From Globodera rostochiensis (lineage: Eukaryota; Nematoda; Chromadorea; Rhabditida; Heteroderidae), in assembly GCA_018350325.1 (NCBI GenBank), contig JAEVLN010000012.1:1323991-1387990 (forward strand): a stretch of 64,000 nucleotides of DNA, given 5' to 3'. The stretch's first letter is position 1, and each line of letters starts with the position of its first letter. The notes under the pieces are model-generated. The model saw nothing but the letters and a program-made list of their open reading frames with translations. It had not been told where the DNA came from and did no database searches. The position numbers and the translations under genes were made by a program. Of this stretch, positions 12,501-24,795 are shown in pieces.

Positions 12501-15500
12501 TATGGCAATCATGATGGTTGGCGCGTGCGCGCGCGCGCGCGCTGCATGCATACTCGTGTCCGGTCAGCTCGTGCAGCTCCTGCGCGGAGACCAACGAAAA
12601 CACGCGCAGCGTCTCGTCCTCGCACGCGACCGCCAGAAACGCATCATTGCTTAAGGCAACAATTGTATTGTACTGTAAATGTACAGTTTATCTTCAACAT
12701 GGATTACTGTAATGACCGTGGATTATACGGTAACAAAAGTGATCATTTAGTCAAACTATTGAGTTTTATAGTATTTTAAACACCTCGTCAACGCCAAGCA
12801 GGTCACCGGTGCCATGAGGCCTAAAATTTTACGGAAAATTAAACAAAAATCATTTTGAAATGATCGACCTTGGAGACGGACAACGATTTCGCCCTTTTCG
12901 ATGTCCCAAACCTGGACAAATTGAAGGAATTTGTGCAAAAAAATAATTTTTTTGTTGAATGCTCTAACCATGACGACAAACTCGCCGGAGCCGGTGACCA
13001 AAAGTGTGTTGTCCGAGGAGAGTTGGAGACCGACCACGGGCCCTTTAATTAAATTCATAAAATTCAAAATTTGTCGCGCACAAATTTTTGTGCATTAAAT
13101 AGGGCGACAAAATGCCAACCAGAAGATCTAAATGGTCAGAAGGCCTAAGAGGGACAAAATGCCAACCAGGGGCCTAAGAGGGCCAAGTCAAAATGCCAAC
13201 AAGACGGTAAAAATGCCAACCAGAAGGCCTAAGAGACGGTCAAAATGCCAACCAGGGGCCTAAGAGGGCCAAGTCAAAATGCCAACAAGACGGTAAAAAT
13301 GCCAACCAGAAGGCCTAAGAGACGGTCAAAATGCCAACCAGGGGCCTAAGAGGGCCAAGTCAAAATGCCAACAAGACGGTAAAAATGCCAACCAGAAGGC
13401 CTAAGAGACGGTCAAAATGCCAACCAGGGGCCTAAGAGGTTCAAGTCAAAATGCCAACAAGACGGTAAAAATGCCAACCAGGGGCCTAAAGCGGTCAAAA
13501 TGCCAACCAAAAGGCCACAGACAAAATGCCAACCAAAAGGCTTAAGACGGTCAAAATGCCAACCAGGGGCCTAAGAGGGTCAAGTCAAAATGCCAACCAG
13601 AAGGCCTAAGACGGTCAAAATGCCAACCAAAAGGCCACAGACAAAATGCCAACCAGAAGGCTTAAGACGGTCAAAATGCCAACCAGAAAGCATAAAACGG
13701 TCAAAATGCCAACCAGGGGCCTAAGAGGGTCAAGTCAAAATGCCAACAAGACGGTAAAAATGCCAACCAGAAGGCCTAAAAGGGTCAAAATGCCAACCAG
13801 AAGGCCTAAAACGGTCAAAATGCCAACCAGCAGAAGGCCTAAAACGGTCAAAATGCCAACTATTCCCAATTCCATGGCACAACCGTCCGTCCGACAAACT
13901 GTCCACCCACCGGTGTGCTCTTTGAACGTGCGCGTCACTTGCCCGCTGTCCAGCAGCAGCACGCGGGCGCACGAGTCCGCGCTGCCCACCGCCATCCACT
14001 GGTCGTCGTTGCTGAGCACGGAGCACAGAATGCGCGCGTTGCAGGCGCGCAACGTCTTCAGGCATTGCGCCTGCGGCGTTAAATTGTTTTAAATAAAACA
14101 ATTTCAATGTTTTTTTGTAAATAATAAACAAACAAAAAAAAAGCATCGATCGATCGATCGGAACAATTTGTGCACCTGCGTAAAGCTCCACACGCGCACC
14201 GCCCCGTCCGCTGATGTGCTGACAAAGAAATGGTGGTTGTGTTGCTGTTGTTGCTGCACCGACTCGCCCGTGTCGCGCCATTTGGAGGCGCACAACGAAG
14301 TGACCTATGAAAAAATAAAGAATTTTAAATTTAATTTTTAATTAAATATATTTATATTCAAAAATAAATTAATAATCCATTTGCCCACCTGTTTCTGATC
14401 GGAAGAGGCAAATGTGCGGACAAGCAGTTGGGAGGCAATGTGAAACATGTAAATCTGTGAGGGCAAAAGTCAATTTCCATGGCATTTACAAGTTAGGTAA
14501 AATGTCAAGGACGAAATGCCAACCGGTTAAAATGCCAACTAGACAGTTAAGTAGTTGCTTTTTGATCGATTTTCTTAAAAAGTGCCATAGAATTTGAATT
14601 TAGTTGTTGTTTTTTTTAGTTTGAAAGCTTTTGAGTAATTATTTTAAATTTTGAATGCTTTTGAGTAATTTTTTTTTTGAAATTTTGAAGGCTTTTGAGT
14701 AAGCTTTTGAAAATTTGCGCCCATCTCACACAATCGGGCGCCAACTCGTTGCCGGCCACCAGCAAATGTTGGTGGTTGTGCGTCGGTTGCAGAATGGTCA
14801 ATTTGCAGCTTTTCCATTGGGAAAGCGTGAAGGAGAGCACCTCAAACAAAACATGAACAAAATAAATGCACATAATCGAGCAGTTGATGATCAGAAAAGG
14901 GATGGCATGGCCGATGCCATCTTCGTTTCGTGATCAGATCAGAGAGAGCGCGGGAATGCCCTTGAACAGCTTGAACCCGGGGGAATTTTCTGCCCCTTTA
15001 AAGGGACAGATAAAAGAAAGTATTTAAGTGAGACGTATTTCTTAAAATAAGCCCCCCCCCCCTGAAATAGAGTCCCCCGGGGGGGGGGGATATTTTAGGA
15101 AATACTGTATATATTTGTCAGTTTTTTTGTGAGTGAAAACAAAAGAGAAAATTGCAAATTGTATCCGTCGGTCCCCCCGGGCGACCAACTGACCTGCTTC
15201 ATTTTGGGCGGTGGAATCCAACAGGTCAACGGCACCAGCAAGGAGGAGTCGGCATAATTGTCCGTCCACGTCATGGCCTGAACAGTTTTTGATTTTTTTT
15301 TTTTTTGATTTCAAATTGTGGCGTTTTGTGCCTGTTCCACGAGGATGTTCAGATAGACGCTGTTCTTGGCGCGGGTGTAGCGCAATCGGTTCAAAAATTC
15401 GGACACAAACTGGCGCGGGTCGCGAATCAGCGTTTGAATGCCCGGCAGCAAAACCTCAAAAAATTTATGGACAATTTTTTGATGGAATTTTAATTTGCCC

Positions 15501-18500
15501 CTCCCCCACCCCACCAACCCGACCTGCTCGAAGATGACGAGCAGGTCATGGTCCAGTATTTGTTGCAGACACTCCTCGAAGATGGACAACAGGCGGGCCA
15601 ACCCGCATGCCCGGAAGGCAGCTTCCAAATAGGGGAAGAAGCACAGCGTCTCCTTCTTCAACGCCTCCACGTTGCCTTTAAATTGTTAATTAATTAATTA
15701 CCTAATTATATTTAAAATGTTAAATAATTCACCCGTGTAGAGCAGATAGTACCAATGGAAACGGACCTGAATACATAAATATAGGCAAAATGGTGTAACC
15801 CTCCGGCGAGACCGAAACTGAGCCCCGAGACTTGAGTCCCAAAAAACCCAAGAAATTTCTCGACTCGAGACCGAGACTCTCGAGCAGCCCTATCTTCCAC
15901 ATGTGCCAGCTTCTTTATGGATCTTTTGGCCCTGCCCAAGGCGTTTTAAACTAAAGAGATTGGACTTGAGGACTAATCAAGATTTCGATCGATAATCTCG
16001 AAAAAATCTTGATCAAAAAACAGAGAATTTTCGATCGGTTGTCCAACCAAGCGGAATCACTCTCTGTGCCTGACAATTGGACTAAAAATTGGCACAAAAA
16101 TCACGGCACGCGCCAATCACGCTGACCCTGCGAATGTCAACGCCCGCACCGCCCTCCTTGGAAATCGGCCGCGGGAACAGCAACACCGCCGCAGCGACGG
16201 CCGCTCGCTCCTCCGCGCTGCTGGCGCCGCTTGCCGCGTCTTCTGCCGCGTCCGCGTCACTGTCCGCGTCGCGGAACAGTGCCGCAATGGTCTCGTTGGC
16301 CAGCTTGATTTCACCGGGCGACGCTGCAAATCGGAGATTATTTGATTACAAGTTTACTTTATCCGCTTTCTTTGAATCTGATCAGAATCCTCTCAGACTC
16401 TGATCCTCTCAAACTCTGATCAGAACCCTCTCAGACTCTGATCAGAACCCTCTCATTCTTAGACTCTGTCAGAACCCTCTTAGACTCTGATCAGAACCCT
16501 CTCAGACTCTGATCAGAACCCTCTGATTAACTCTAAAATCCGATGCTTCTTTGGATGTGATCAGAACGAACCCTCTCGTCTCACTCTGATCAGAACCCTC
16601 TCATTCCTAAACTCTGATCAAAAAAAATCCGACCCAATTATTTGAACATTTGATTTCTCACACACTCAAATAGCGCTGTTTGGCCGCTTGCGCGATGGAA
16701 TGATGGCGAAAGAACAGCACGCGACGTGCGTCTACCAGCACTGAATCCAGCAGAGGCGCCAAATTCCTGAAGTTCTGATCACTTTTCTTCACGGTGATCA
16801 TAATCGATTTTTGAAAAAAATCGATTTTTTTTGATCGCCCACTCGCCCGCACCTGAGCACGTGCAGCGGCGCCGCGTTCAGCACGTCCTGCGGCTCGAAC
16901 ATGAAGCCGGCGGTGAAGTTGCGCAACCGCACCGCGTCCAGCAACTCCGCGCGCGTCAGGCCGCACGGTGCGCAGCACAGAAACTCGCACACCAATCGCA
17001 CTGCGTCCGCGCCGCCGCAACGCTGCTCCGCACGCGCGAGACGCGCATCAATGGACACACTCACCTGATCAGAATTAATCAATCAATCAATCAATAATTC
17101 ATTAATTGCCTGATCAAGCCGAGAGTATTTTCATCGTTTGATCAGAGAAAGAAACAGAACCTCCGTGTGCCCGGCCAGCAGTTCGTCACGTTGCACTGCG
17201 CCCAGCACCAAATCGATGCCGTCACTGCCGTGGTGGAACTGCGCACGCAGAGCGCTCAGTTGGTCGGGTGGCAACGGCCGCAGCGGGTCGGACAGAATGC
17301 CAATGGCCTTAGCAAATTTAAATTTTAAGAAAATTATGCAAAAATCCCTAAAAATTAAAAAAAGCCTAATTCGATTTAAAATTCAAGAAAAACTATTTTT
17401 AGTATTATTTAAAGCATAAACTGTTGTCGTCTCTCACCTGATCAGCGGTGGGCGCACTGAGCGCGAGCAGTTCAACTGAGCGCGGGAATCCGAGCATCGG
17501 TTGGGCGGAGGCGGACGTGCAGACAATGTGCAGTCGCGGGAATAGCTGGGGGCAATTTCAAATTCTTCATTTTTGAAATTTATTTTAGGGTTGGCACCCC
17601 GACGCTCGGCGGGGAGGGAAAAGTCGGGGATCGGGGTTTGTCAGGGGTTTGAAAGGTCGGGAATCAAACGGGGAATTACAAAGTGTCGGGGAAGGCACTG
17701 TCGGGGATCGGGGGGTTGTCGGGGAAGGCACTGTCGGGGATCGGGGGGTTGTCGGGGAAGGCACTGTCGGGGTCGGGTTTGTCGGGGAAGGCACTGTCGG
17801 GGATCGGGGTGTCGGGGGTTGATCCAAAATTGTCGGGGATCGGGGCGTCGGGCTTTTCTTGGTCCGGGGTGCCAATTTCTAATTTATTTAAAAACAATTA
17901 AAATTAACAGATTTTCAGAACCTTCCTTAAGGCGTTGTCCATGCGGCCAAGTGCGCGCCCGAATCGCAGCAAATGCACGTCGTCAAGCAGTAGCAGCACC
18001 TGACAGCAATGAACAGCAAGAAATGGTCAGTCAGCGATTTTGTGCAAGCGCCACAACAACCTGCAGTGCGTGCGCCTGTTCAAGCAGTGCCTTCGCTTGT
18101 GCAAGCACTTCGGTGAGGTGAAAAGTGCCGAGGAATGCGTCGATCATTTTTTCGGCATTGGCATTTGGAGTCGTCGGCATGTACTGCTTGCAGACCTTGA
18201 AACAAAAAAATTTCAGGAAACAAACAAAAACAACAAAAGCCTACAATTAAAAAGGCATTTCGAAGCATTTCGTTGGCAAAAATGGTGCCGTCAGTGAGAT
18301 GTGAGAAGCGTGCCAATGCCACCACCGGCGGGGATTTGCCATCGCCGGCGGCATTTGCCAGCCGGTCGTGGACCTAAAATGCCAAAAAAAAATTTAGGAA
18401 TTTTTTGTGGCATTTCCGCGCGGCATATTCACCTACCAGCTGATAAAGGCGGCACAATGCGCCGGTTTTGCCGCTTCCCGGTTGGCCATGGAATTGGACA

Positions 18501-21500
18501 AAAAGTCCGGCACTTTTCAATTGATTTTCGTCCCTAAATTTTTTTTTGGAAAAGCCTTTAATTTAAATTTTATTAAATTTATGCTTTTTGTTTTACTTGT
18601 CGAATAAACGTTTGACAATGCCATCCAAATGGCTGTCAATTGCGTCCCCCCGGGGCACCCAACGCGTGGCAATGCGCGACGCCAAATGTGCGGAATGTAC
18701 GCAATGTTCGGCCTGAAATTTGAAAATATTTTTCGATCTGAAAAATAAATTTAAGCAATTTAAAATATTATAAAAATTAAACAACTATATTTTTAAAAAT
18801 TAAATAAATAATAAAATACTCCTTAAAATTAGGGTTGGTCCCCGGGGGGGGGGGGGTATCCCCGCTCAAACCGGGGGACGAGGATACCGGGGACGGACAA
18901 ACCGGGGAATCCCCCTTTTCGTGGATGAGTAAACCGGGGAACGGCTTTCCCCGACCCCCCCCCCCCGGGGGACCTTAAAATGCCAAAAAAAAATTTGTGC
19001 CAAAATTGGACCTGGACGATGGCCATGGCGGCCGTGCGCGGCTCGTGCAGTGGTGGATGCCGGGGCTGTTCAATGTTCGGATGAGCGGCCAAAATCAGCG
19101 ATTTAAGTCGATCGGTCAATTTTGTGGCCAACTCCAACTCGTAGGCGGCCGATTCCTGGGAGGGGGGGGGGGGGGCAAGAAAAATGAGAAAAAAAAATGC
19201 TAATTTAAATTTAAAGCCATCACCTTAGGGCATTTTGTCCACCAGCTGGAGGGGTCGATTTCAATTTTTTGCTGAATTTTAAATGTTTGAAATTGTCATT
19301 AATTAATGCCGTTTGTTTTCGGGGGCCGAGCCGTCCATAGAACAACCATTTTTTTTTTGTTGGCAAAATTCCAACAAAATTTGCCCAATTTTTTCTTTGT
19401 GCTGCTGCACCTGCAACCGCAAGTCTAACAGAAAGGGCAGCAAGCGCTGCTGCGGGTCGTTGAGCAACCGCGTGCTCAGCGCGTTCTTCAGCGCGTTCAA
19501 GTGCTCGGCACGCTCACTGCCCGCGGCGTCCATCCAACGCTCCATGCCGCCGGCGGCGTTGTTTTGAACACCTTGAGGAGGAAAAAAGCAATTAAAAATT
19601 TTGCGCGAAAATTTTATTTCATATTTTTTTTTGTTACCGTGAAAGCGTCGCGTCACCAGCACCGACTGTCCGTTCGCTTCGGCCGCATGCGCGCACCATT
19701 CAATGAACGATTTGAACAGTTGCGCGTGCCGTTGTGCCGCGTCCGGTTGCAGTGCCAACGCGCCGTCCCCGTCGAACAGACGCCTTGCGCACCGTTGCAG
19801 ACCGCGCCGCAGGCGTTGCGCACCGGCCGGATCGCGACTGGCCCTGGAGGCGCGTGAAACGCATTTTTGTTTGTTGTTTATTTCATTTTACCCCCAAGGG
19901 GGGGGGGGGGACACATTTACTTACTTCAGTTGGTATTCTGCAGCTCGTCCTGTTTCGCCTCCACCGCCTATGCAATTTAAGCAAAAATTATTCAAAATGT
20001 CCGAAAAAACTCACGATCCAACACATAAAACTGATTCAGAAGCACAGCAACATCGTCCTAAACTTTAAAATTAATTAAAATATTTTAATTCCAAATAAAT
20101 TAATTTAAAAAAAAATTATTTTGTTAAAAATTAGAGATTAAAATTTACCGCCGCCTCAAGCGCCGCCTCGCGCAACGCGTCGAACTCCTCGGGGCGCAAT
20201 TCCAGCGGCAGCAACGCCTCGCCGTACCGGTCGCCGATGAACACCAGCGCAGTTGCGTTGCGTTGCGCGAGCAGTTCACCCAACAGCACGCATTCGTCGA
20301 CGTTCTGCAGCACGTCCTCCACTGGGTTTAGAGAAAAAGTTCAAATAATTTTTTTTAAAATTTTCATTAAAATTAATTTCGCCGGGTCAGAACGGATCGT
20401 CGTTTTCCGAAATCCGGACATTTCGGGAGTTGCCCGGACCCGTACGACCGCGGGGTACCGGACGCGGGACCCAGATCGTTTTTTGAGGCGAGCAGAGCAA
20501 GTCTTGGTCCCCTGATCAGGTGATCATAAATCAATGGTCGCGCGAAGCTGATCCGGGGTCTGATCAGGATGCTTAAACCGTTGATCAGAATCAGATCACC
20601 ACCATTTCAAAGCCCTAACTCAGAAAAAAAACTTTGCCGGCGGAAATGTGTCGCGATGTGTCGCGCGCGCGCGCGCACGCGTTCGCGCATAAAAACAAAC
20701 TTTCGAACAGCGTGCAGCACTCCAGGTCCAAATCCAGCTCGGCAAAATGCTGCTGCAGGTCGACCAGCACGTTGCGCAACACCTCCCGCTCGTGCACAAA
20801 CTCCTCCAGCGACGGCAACACAATTGCCAGCATGTGCGAGCGCGGCACATCGTTGTCGCCCGAGGCGGCGCCGCCGGCGGTGCACGCCTCGGGCGATGTC
20901 GCCCCGGTTGTTGAACTGCCTGCGGCAATTTTGGCTGTTTAGAGCGTGAGAGTTAACGACGCCCTAGGGGGGTTTTTTAAAGCTGCCGTAACTCAACGCG
21001 TTTTTCAAAGTTTTAGGCTATTAGGCTTAGCGCCCGCTGACCGGATGCCCTCAGGCGCGCGGCATTCAAAGAACCGCCGCCGCCGGCGGCACCCTTTGTG
21101 GGCGATGAGAGGCGTTCAACGCTGGGCGACGAGTTCAGGGAGGCTGCAAAACAAAATTTTTTAGTGGATCAAAAATCAAAATTTGTTCGGCACCATTCCG
21201 GTGGGCGACCGCTGAGCGGAGATGCGCGGGCCGCTTCACGACGAAGGCACCGCCGCCGGCACTTCCGCCGGAGGGGGGGTCCTGAAAATAATTAAAAATA
21301 TAATTTTAATTTAAGAAAATTAAAATTGACGAAAAAAGAAATTTGTTAATAAAATTAATAATATTTTAAAAATTTTCATTAATTTAAAATATAATATATA
21401 AAATAATTTAACATAAGAAAATTAATAATAAAATTATGAATAATATTTAAAAGTTTCATTAATTTAATAATATAAAATAATTTAACTTAAGAAAATTATA

Positions 21501-21578
21501 AATAAAAAACAAAACAAAAAAATTGGCCTTTTGTAATTTGTCTTTCTTGGACTGTCGCTGCTTATCACTTCTGAACAT
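6546..21578 (-). CDS. qui-1: NACHT and WD40-repeat protein, NWD1/QUI-1 family
   Basis: Large multi-exon gene. Start M at 21578 ([17 protein letters not shown], 21528-21578), then in-frame exons 21194-21281, 21042-21143 and from 20934. The exon ending at 20322 carries [20 protein letters not shown], as in the N-terminal region of NWD1-type proteins. A NACHT ATPase follows: Walker A GQPGSGKT at 18464-18487 and Walker [12 protein letters not shown] near 17967-17999. From about 14300 down to 8400, exons encode WD40 blades, for example [47 protein letters not shown] and [20 protein letters not shown]. The C-terminus is charged ([22 protein letters not shown]). I extend it through a GC-AG intron (6744-6849) to an Ala-rich exon ending KMCSVN at 6546; without that splice it stops at 6823-6825. 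In C. elegans, qui-1 acts in avoidance of bitter stimuli in sensory neurons (family knowledge). Exons 5-7 (20322-19560) have an unsettled phase. Confidence 0.82.
6744..6849 (-). other. GC-AG intron giving alternative QUI-1 C-termini
   Basis: Reading on the minus strand, the exon ends GAG CAG at 6850 and is followed by GCAAAC. The acceptor AATTTAG lies at 6744-6749, and the next exon opens GTGCCAAATTTTGAC in phase 0. The downstream exon is strongly GC at third positions. Retaining the intron gives a stop at 6823-6825 with AATAAA directly after it. Confidence 0.55.
7274..7624. mobile_element. TCTCGA-family element with 15-base perfect terminal inverted repeats
   Basis: Left end TAGGGATGTTCGAGA at 7274-7288 and right end TCTCGAACATCCCTA at 7610-7624 are exact reverse complements, each including a terminal TA. 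The interior is an array of TCTCGGTTCTCGATTCTCGG-type units. It lies in a QUI-1 intron. The open frames across it (7171-7768, both strands) come from the array. Confidence 0.75.
9132..9705. repeat. 73-base satellite with CRE and AP-1-like sites
   Basis: About eight tandem copies of a unit of roughly 73 bases in a QUI-1 intron. A full unit holds two AAAATGACGTCATAA segments (the palindrome TGACGTCA) and one AAATGAGTCAC segment (TGAGTCA). Two copies are shortened next to the second TGACGTCA. Confidence 0.9.
10890..11150. repeat. TGATCAGA...AAAAGGTTGGAAGTGATCA repeat
   Basis: Diverged units of about 35-50 bases with TGATCAGA(T/A)CCAAAAGGTTG and AAGTGATCA, within a QUI-1 intron. Low-level short frames across it are not genes. 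Confidence 0.7.
11526..12183. mobile_element. GTCGGGG-family element expanded into a 33-base minisatellite
   Basis: Left end TAAGGGTGGGCACACCGACG, right end GGGGTGCCAGCCCAACTTTA. Between about 11628 and 12150 lie some 16 copies of a 33-base unit (GTCGGGGAAGGCACTG plus TCGGGGATCGGGGGGTT). Because 33 is a multiple of three, every frame stays open on both strands, which explains the long frames of 247, 191 and 153 codons here. It sits in a QUI-1 intron. Confidence 0.75.
13082..13862. repeat. AAAATGCCAACCAGAAGGCCTAA minisatellite
   Basis: More than 20 interleaved variants of AAAATGCCAACCAG(AAGG/GGG)CCTAAGA plus (AC)GGTC in a QUI-1 intron, with a higher-order unit of about 110-115 bases in the first part. 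A few extra copies appear near 14505-14540. Confidence 0.85.
15795..15892. mobile_element. Truncated TCTCGA-family element
   Basis: Right end TCTCGAGCAGCCCTA at 15878-15892. Its reverse complement aligns with the left part of the element at 7274, sharing GAGTCTCGGTCTCGAG, GTCGAGAAATTTCT and TTTTTTGGG. No matching left terminus is visible, so it looks like a one-ended fragment in a QUI-1 intron. Confidence 0.6.
16375..16625. repeat. CTGATCAGAACCCTCTCAGACT repeat
   Basis: About ten units of roughly 22 bases in a QUI-1 intron, each carrying TGATCA followed by GAACCCTCTCA. Confidence 0.8.
17586..17881. mobile_element. GTCGGGG-family element with GGGGTGCCAA end
   Basis: Left end TAGGGTTGGCACCCCGACG, right end GGGGTGCCAATTTCTA. 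The ends pair as an inverted repeat over about 12 bases. The interior has four to five copies of the same GTCGGGGAAGGCACTG unit that is expanded at 11628-12150. Located in a QUI-1 intron. Confidence 0.75.
18830..18978. mobile_element. GC-rich element with TTAGGGTTGGTCCCC end
   Basis: Left end TTAGGGTTGGTCCCCGGGGG, right end CCCCCGGGGGACCTTAA. The interior has ACCGGGGA(A/C) repeats. The design matches the GTCGGGG family, though the core differs. Confidence 0.5.
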
Positions 21579-22514
21579 TGGCGGCGCGCAGCAAAATCGG
21601 CAAAAATATTTTTAAACAAATTTTTTGGCACAAAATAACGACGCTAAAAATTCCAAACGCATTTTTAGTAAACAAAAAATTTAATTTAAATTTAAATCCA
21701 TAATAAAATGGCGGCACACATATTTTTGCATGGGTTTTAGTGAAATCGAATTTTTTGCTCCCCCCGCGGGGGGGGGGGGTGCCCTAGGCCCCGCCGGTGT
21801 TTAATTAACTCGGTGACGGGGGCCATCTTTCAGCCGCCCCTGAGGGGGCCATAAAGCGGCTGCAACGCGCCCCCCCCCCCCCCCCGCGGGGGACGGCGAA
21901 GAAACAATGGCCTCGGGGGCAATTACAGGGGGCGCCGGAGGGGGGGGGCAATCTTGGCATATATAAATATGTAAAGGGCACATTCCGTGATATGTAAAAC
22001 GCACTTTTCACACCTTACAAAATGAGAAAAGAGCCAAAAAAATCTGTCGATAAAAAAATGTTTGAATTTAATTTGTTAAATAGTCGACAATTAATTAAAT
22101 TAGTTTATTTGTTTTTTTTCATACAAAAAAATTGGGTGATTAATTAAAAAGGATATATTTTCTTAAGGGCAAAATTTGCTTTCTCAGCACAGACAGACTG
22201 GCTGCACTTTTTTGTTGTTTGTTTGCTCCCGAAAATGAGCCCCCCCCCTGAGGGGGTGAAGAAACGAATTGCCATTGAATTGGACGGAATGAGTTCGGTG
22301 CTTTTGCCTTCCGGGGATAGCCCTACCCCCCAAAAATTGCGCTGGAAGAGGGGGGAATTGAATTGAATTGAATTGCGCCCATGGCGCCAAGAAGAACAAA
22401 TTTTGCCGGGGGCATGCAAAGGATGGGACCAAAGGCAATTGCAATTCGCACTCAAAAGAATTTTTTTTCAAAATTAATTTAAGTACACAGACACAGACCC
22501 ACACACATATAGGC

Positions 22515-22835
22515 ATTTGAATGTGCCAAAAATGGTTTTAAAACATCAAAAAATGCCATTGAAAATGCCAAAATGTTTTTAAACCATCAAAAAATTCCAT
22601 TGAAAATGCCAAAAATGTTTTTAAAACATCAAAAAATGCCATTGAAAATGCCAAAAATGGTTTTAAAACATCAAAAAATGCCATTGAAAATGCCAAAAAT
22701 TTAAAACATCAAAAAATGCCATTGAAAATGCCAAAAATGTTTTTAAAACATAAAAAAATGCCATTGAAAATGAATGCTATTGAGAATGCCAAAAAAGATT
22801 AAAAACACCAAAAAATGCCAGAAAGCATTTAAAAA
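22515..22835. repeat. AATGCCAAAAATG...AAAACATC minisatellite
   Basis: About six units of roughly 45-50 bases built from AAAATGCCAAAAATG, TTTTAAAACATC and AAAAAATGCCATTGA. Confidence 0.85.
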
Positions 22836-23339
22836 TGCTAATAATAAAAATATAAATTTAATTAACTAATTAAAATTGAGCCAAATTTAATTTAAAAAGG
22901 CCTTTTTTTGAACAGCAAAATGCGACGAGACGGCCGCCGCCGCTCTCATAAAATTGTCGGGAACAAAAATATATTTTTTCTTCACAAACAAACAAAAAAA
23001 TGTTTAAAGAGACGCGAATGAATGAATGAATGAGGTGAGCAATTTTTCTGTTAGTTCGTTTGGCCTTTTTTTAAGTGGAACAAATCAAACAAAAAAATAA
23101 AATTCAATTTTTCTTTTAAATTTTGTTTCAATTAAAACACAAAAGTTGTGCCACAATCAGTTATGTAATCGGATGCCGGATTTCCCAGACATTTTTGGGT
23201 CCGGCATGCCGGTTTCCGGCCATTTTTTATGGCATTCGGTTTTATGGAGAATTTGTTTTGTTATTGTAAAGCATTCGCAAAAATTTGCCACCCAATTTTT
23301 GTGTGGTTTTTTAACAAAAAAAACATTTTTGAAACAAAA

Positions 23340-23432
23340 CAAAACAAAAAAAGCGAAAAAGCGTAAACAAAGAAAGCAAAATGAGCTGCTGAAAAGTGCC
23401 AAATTGAATAAGTTCAGCAGCGTTCGACGGCG
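23340..23432 (+). CDS. Candidate orphan exon, lysine/arginine-rich
   Basis: The frame reads KQRKQNELLKSAKLNKFSSV then RRRNK and ends at a consensus donor (AAAA|GTAAGT, 23432/23433). The upstream boundary is unclear, since several AGs lie in the A-rich stretch before it. A possible partner start is ATGCGACGAGACGGC at 22920, with an unproven phase. I do not recognise the product. The exon is offered because the donor is strong and the peptide is not low complexity like its surroundings. Confidence 0.25.
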
Positions 23433-23599
23433 CAACAAAAGTAAGTTTCCCCCCTCCCCCCCCCCCCCCGGCGTAATTCAATTTGTCATTTGCGCCCGGC
23501 CGCCTCTCTTCTCAACTCGCAAAAACGGAGCATCGATGTGCCGCAACCGGCCGCCCCCATGGCATATATAAATATTAGGTAAATAATATTGGACAACAA

Positions 23600-23720
23600 T
23601 AAGACCGATACGGTAGGAATCGCTGAGTGATGCGGTAGGGATCGCGCTGAGTGATACGGTAGGGATCGCGCTGAGTGATACGGTAGGGATCACGTGGTTG
23701 TTGCGAGTGATACGGTAAAA
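23600..23720. repeat. TGATACGGTAGGGATCGCGC repeat
   Basis: Four to five units of about 22 bases, GAGTGATACGGTAGGGATC with small changes. TACGGTA motifs recur singly at 8461, 8493, 12726, 23712 and 23760. Confidence 0.75.
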
Positions 23721-24795
23721 ATATGGTCCGGCGGGACCGTTTGTTTCAACAACGCAGTTGATACGGTGTATTAGCTAACGGTTGGGACGAGCTCGTCCCT
23801 AACAAAAAGTGGCACTCGATTGAATGCCAAAACTTACAGATTTGTAACAAAACGTGCAATTTTCATTGATTTTTCAAAAGATTTTTATAGGAAATTTTCG
23901 TTTTTTGTCTTCTCAACCCCCCGGGGGGGGGGGGGGGGGGGTCAATTCCCGATAAAATTTGGGCGTTCAAAAACTGACGTATTTGGCGGCGGAGAAAGGG
24001 CATCACCAACAAAAGCGGCAGCAAGAGATGAGAGGGCCGCCGATCCTCTCTCGTGGTGCCGTCGGGGATGGCACTCGAGGCAACAAAAAATGCTGACGAA
24101 AAAAGGAAACGGACGAAGCGTAAAATCCCACACCCCCCGAGGGGATGTGAATGGATAGGAGAGAATTTGTCAAAAAAGCAAAAAGAACGGCGCTAACTTT
24201 TTTGGGAAGCACGCATTTTTTTAATTTTAGCTTAATGTAACAAAATTCCAAATGCATTGGCCCCCCCTCGGGGGGAAAGTTGGCAAATGGAGGGCAAACA
24301 TTCGCTCTCCGTCCCCCCCCCCTCCCACCACTACCGCTGCTCATTCATTGGCAGGGCAGTGAAATGGCGCGGCAATTAATAAGGCCCCCGAGGGCATTGT
24401 GTGCCCTCGGGCGCGGCACTTCCTCTCCAGGCAATCAATGCCATTGGGGGGGGGGGGGGAGTGGGGGATATGCCCCCGGGGGCACATCACAAACCAAACA
24501 GAAAGAAACGCATTTATATGTAACTTTTTTGCTGCTGATGTGTACACTTTCAGCCCGCTTCTCATCATCATCGATACACACACATAATAAGAAAAAAAAA
24601 GTGTTGTTTATTTTTTTTTTGAAAAAAAATTTTCGCACAACAAATGGACACAAAACAAACACACACAAAAATAGGTAGGTAATCTCGCTTATACAATTGG
24701 AATGAATCAATTGATCATTTTAAAGAACAAATTGGCATCGATAATTTTATGTTTTTTTGGGTTGATGGGGGCCATCGATCGGCGCTCAGAGTTTC

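Larger units (their letters stand above)
21579..24795. other. Gene-poor spacer with repeats and G/C runs
   Basis: Region upstream of QUI-1 and downstream of DCP1. It holds long G or C runs (21766, 21870, 23455, 23923, 24447), a 22515-22835 minisatellite and a 23600-23720 minisatellite. One stretch, about 23340-23432 (+), could be an exon (listed separately). No complete gene is supported. Confidence 0.6.
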
